Of a stretch of DNA of 18,316 nucleotides, positions 17,349 through 18,316 are shown in pieces. Within the stretch, counting starts at the first letter, position 1, and each line of letters begins with the position of its first letter. Location of the stretch: positions 1 to 18,316 of the forward strand of contig NW_026570693.1 in NCBI RefSeq assembly GCF_019649055.1, written 5' to 3'. Under the pieces are notes generated by a model. The model did not search any database and was not told where the DNA came from. It saw only the letters and a program-made list of their open reading frames with translations. A program made the translations under genes and the position numbers. The stretch comes from Paramacrobiotus metropolitanus. Its lineage: Eukaryota; Tardigrada; Eutardigrada; Parachela; Macrobiotidae.

Positions 17349-18126
17349 CGAGTCGCGAGAAAACGAAAGTGACCTTTCATCAGAAGATGAAGGAGTTGAT
17401 GAGCGTCCACTCGAAAAGGCAAACAAAGGTCAAGCCACTGCACAAGAATACGAGAGCAGTAACTCCGACTCCGAGTGGACGAGTTCAAGCGATAACTCAA
17501 CAACTTCGGAAGATTCAGGTGTAAGTGACCTTTCGGAGCAAGAGGATTTAATGGACTTGGATGAAGATGACGAAGTAGATGAGGAAAAAGAAAAGGATAT
17601 TAAAGTCAGAAGATTGAAAGTGGAAAAAGCTAGAATGTCGAAGGACGTGATCAAAGTTTACAGCGATCAGCGAATCAAATTGAAACCGTCAAACTGCACA
17701 CGTGTAAAGGTCAAGATGGGAAAATATGCACCGGCTCAAAACAAGCTGATGTTTACACCGGTCCCACAAGTGGAAACTGAAGTGCAACCGTTGGCAGGAG
17801 TGACGGACCACAGGGGAAAATACTTCGAAATCGTTATCGCGAATCACAGTAGCAAATACCGAATCGTGAAGAAAAATCAGCTTCTCGGATACGTTGAACC
17901 GTACGAACATATGGAAAACGTAAAGGTCAATGCTGGGACAGTAAAGAACGTACTCGAGGACCCAGAGGTGGATGATACAACGAAAACGGAACTGAAAAAA
18001 TACAAAGATAATTGGAATTTGAAACTAGGACCGACCCTAACGAGGAACAGAAGAACGACGTATACAACGCGTTCTGGGAATTCTGGAAGGTCTTACCGAC
18101 ATCAAAGAAACCGTATGGAGACGTGA
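17344..18126 (+). CDS. pol: pol continuation: PR-RT linker in the +1 frame
   Basis: This frame is open to TGA 18124-18126; an ATG at 17284 exists, but stops at 17251 and 17269 precede it. From 17344 the sequence continues the Ser/Glu/Lys style of the pol frame that stops at 17346, so the two are probably one protein broken at the A6 run 17338-17343 (one extra A would explain it). After an acidic stretch (17450-17600) comes a beta-rich region (about 17690-17920) with PSNCTRVKVKMG, VIANHSSKYRIVKKNQLLGYV and similar. This resembles the region that often precedes RT in Ty3/gypsy Pol (family resemblance by eye). Meaningful sequence in this frame ends near 18015, where the RT frame takes over. Confidence 0.6.
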   Translation, partial: LSESRENESDLSSEDEGVDERPLEKANKGQATAQEYESSNSDSEWTSSSDNSTTSEDSGVSDLSEQEDLMDLDEDDEVDEEKEKDIKVRRLKVEKARMSKDVIKVYSDQRIKLKPSNCTRVKVKMGKYAPAQNKLMFTPVPQVETEVQPLAGVTDHRGKYFEIVIANHSSKYRIVKKNQLLGYVEPYEHMENVKVNAGTVKNVLEDPEVDDTTKTELKKYKDNWNLKLGPTLTRNRRTTYTTRSGNSGRSYRHQRNRMET

Positions 18127-18316
18127 AGGGGGTCACTCATGTAATCGATACGGGAGACGCGAAACCAGTTAAATGCAACCCGGCCAGAACGAGTTGGACA
18201 GGCCGTGAGTTCATAACAAAACATATTGAAGAAATGTTGGCACAAGATGTAATTGAACCGTCAGATGCCGGAATGGAGTTTCCCAGTCGTACTGGCAGTA
18301 AAGAAAAATGGCGACG
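18012..18316 (+). pseudogene. pol: Reverse transcriptase N-terminal part, frameshifted and cut by the window edge
   Basis: Frame 0 from about 18012 to 18272 reads through a spacer into HVIDTGD (about 18138-18158) and then IEPSDAG, the start of Ty3/gypsy reverse transcriptase palm/fingers. From 18274 the family motif continues in the next frame with FPVVL and KKNG, so one extra base near 18271-18273 (GGAATGG) breaks it. Upstream it connects to the linker frame through an apparent 1-nt loss near 18013-18022. The catalytic YxDD motif, RNase H and integrase would be to the right of the window. The breaks are either real decay or sequence error; other copies would show which. Confidence 0.7.

Larger units (their letters stand above)
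7060..18316 (+). mobile_element. Large Ty3/gypsy-type LTR retrotransposon, 5' part, cut by the window edge
   Basis: The order seen is promoter-like LTR, tRNA primer-binding site, structured leader, gag with a retrotransposon capsid-like region and CCHC knuckle, aspartic protease with DTGAE, and the N-terminal part of a reverse transcriptase carrying IDTGD, then IEPSDAG, FPVVL and KKNG motifs. Protease-before-RT order and the RT motifs fit Ty3/gypsy (Metaviridae). The left boundary is approximate (between about 6870 and 7200). The element is unusually long: more than 9 kb separate the gag start from the RT. It carries several apparent 1-nt frame breaks and an extreme density of AAAGGTCA words. 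Confidence 0.85.

Overview
The window looks like animal nuclear DNA, probably from an invertebrate. Two spliced genes have clear GT-AG introns, and an LTR retrotransposon carries a primer-binding site that fits the 3' end of metazoan initiator tRNA-Met. I cannot name the species.

Layout. (1) Positions 559-3340 (minus) and 3732-6523 (plus) are two paralogous nine-exon genes transcribed divergently from a shared gap of about 390 bp. Each encodes about 450 residues with five atypical C2H2-like zinc fingers. I rebuilt them by aligning the two copies: exons 2, 3, 4 and 6 have identical lengths (126, 309, 126 and 111 nt), all introns are phase 0, and in both copies the stop is the first codon of the last exon. 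The plus copy has two apparent 1-nt lesions in exon 7. (2) From about 7.1 kb to the right edge lies the 5' part of a very large Ty3/gypsy-type LTR retrotransposon, in plus orientation. It has an LTR with promoter-like sequence, a PBS at 7472-7482, a leader of about 1.5 kb, gag (8979-12783), and pol with protease near 14.75-15.1 kb. A very long hydrophilic insert follows, and the start of reverse transcriptase is cut by the window edge. RNase H, integrase and the 3' LTR lie outside.

Expression. Gag ends with a zinc knuckle set in Gly/Asn/Gln-rich sequence. Twelve nt before its stop is a GGGAAAC slippery heptamer, a 6-nt spacer and a perfect 11-bp hairpin, and the -1 frame is open into pol. Pol is therefore most likely made by programmed -1 frameshifting. 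Other frame breaks (near 9129, 17340, 18015 and 18272) look like single-nt indels, from decay or assembly error.

Most striking signal. The octamer AAAGGTCA or its complement TGACCTTT occurs about 59 times between 8358 and 17929, where about 0.3 would be expected by chance, and I found none in the first 8.3 kb. Fourteen copies, all in one orientation, form an array in the untranslated leader, with the first part spaced about 29-30 bp. About 45 more lie in gag and pol on both strands and in all three codon frames (KVT, ERSP, KGH, VTF, DDL), so the DNA or RNA word appears to be what is kept. The word equals the NBRE half-site bound by NR4A-type nuclear receptors. An array in the leader recalls the Su(Hw) insulator array of Drosophila gypsy.
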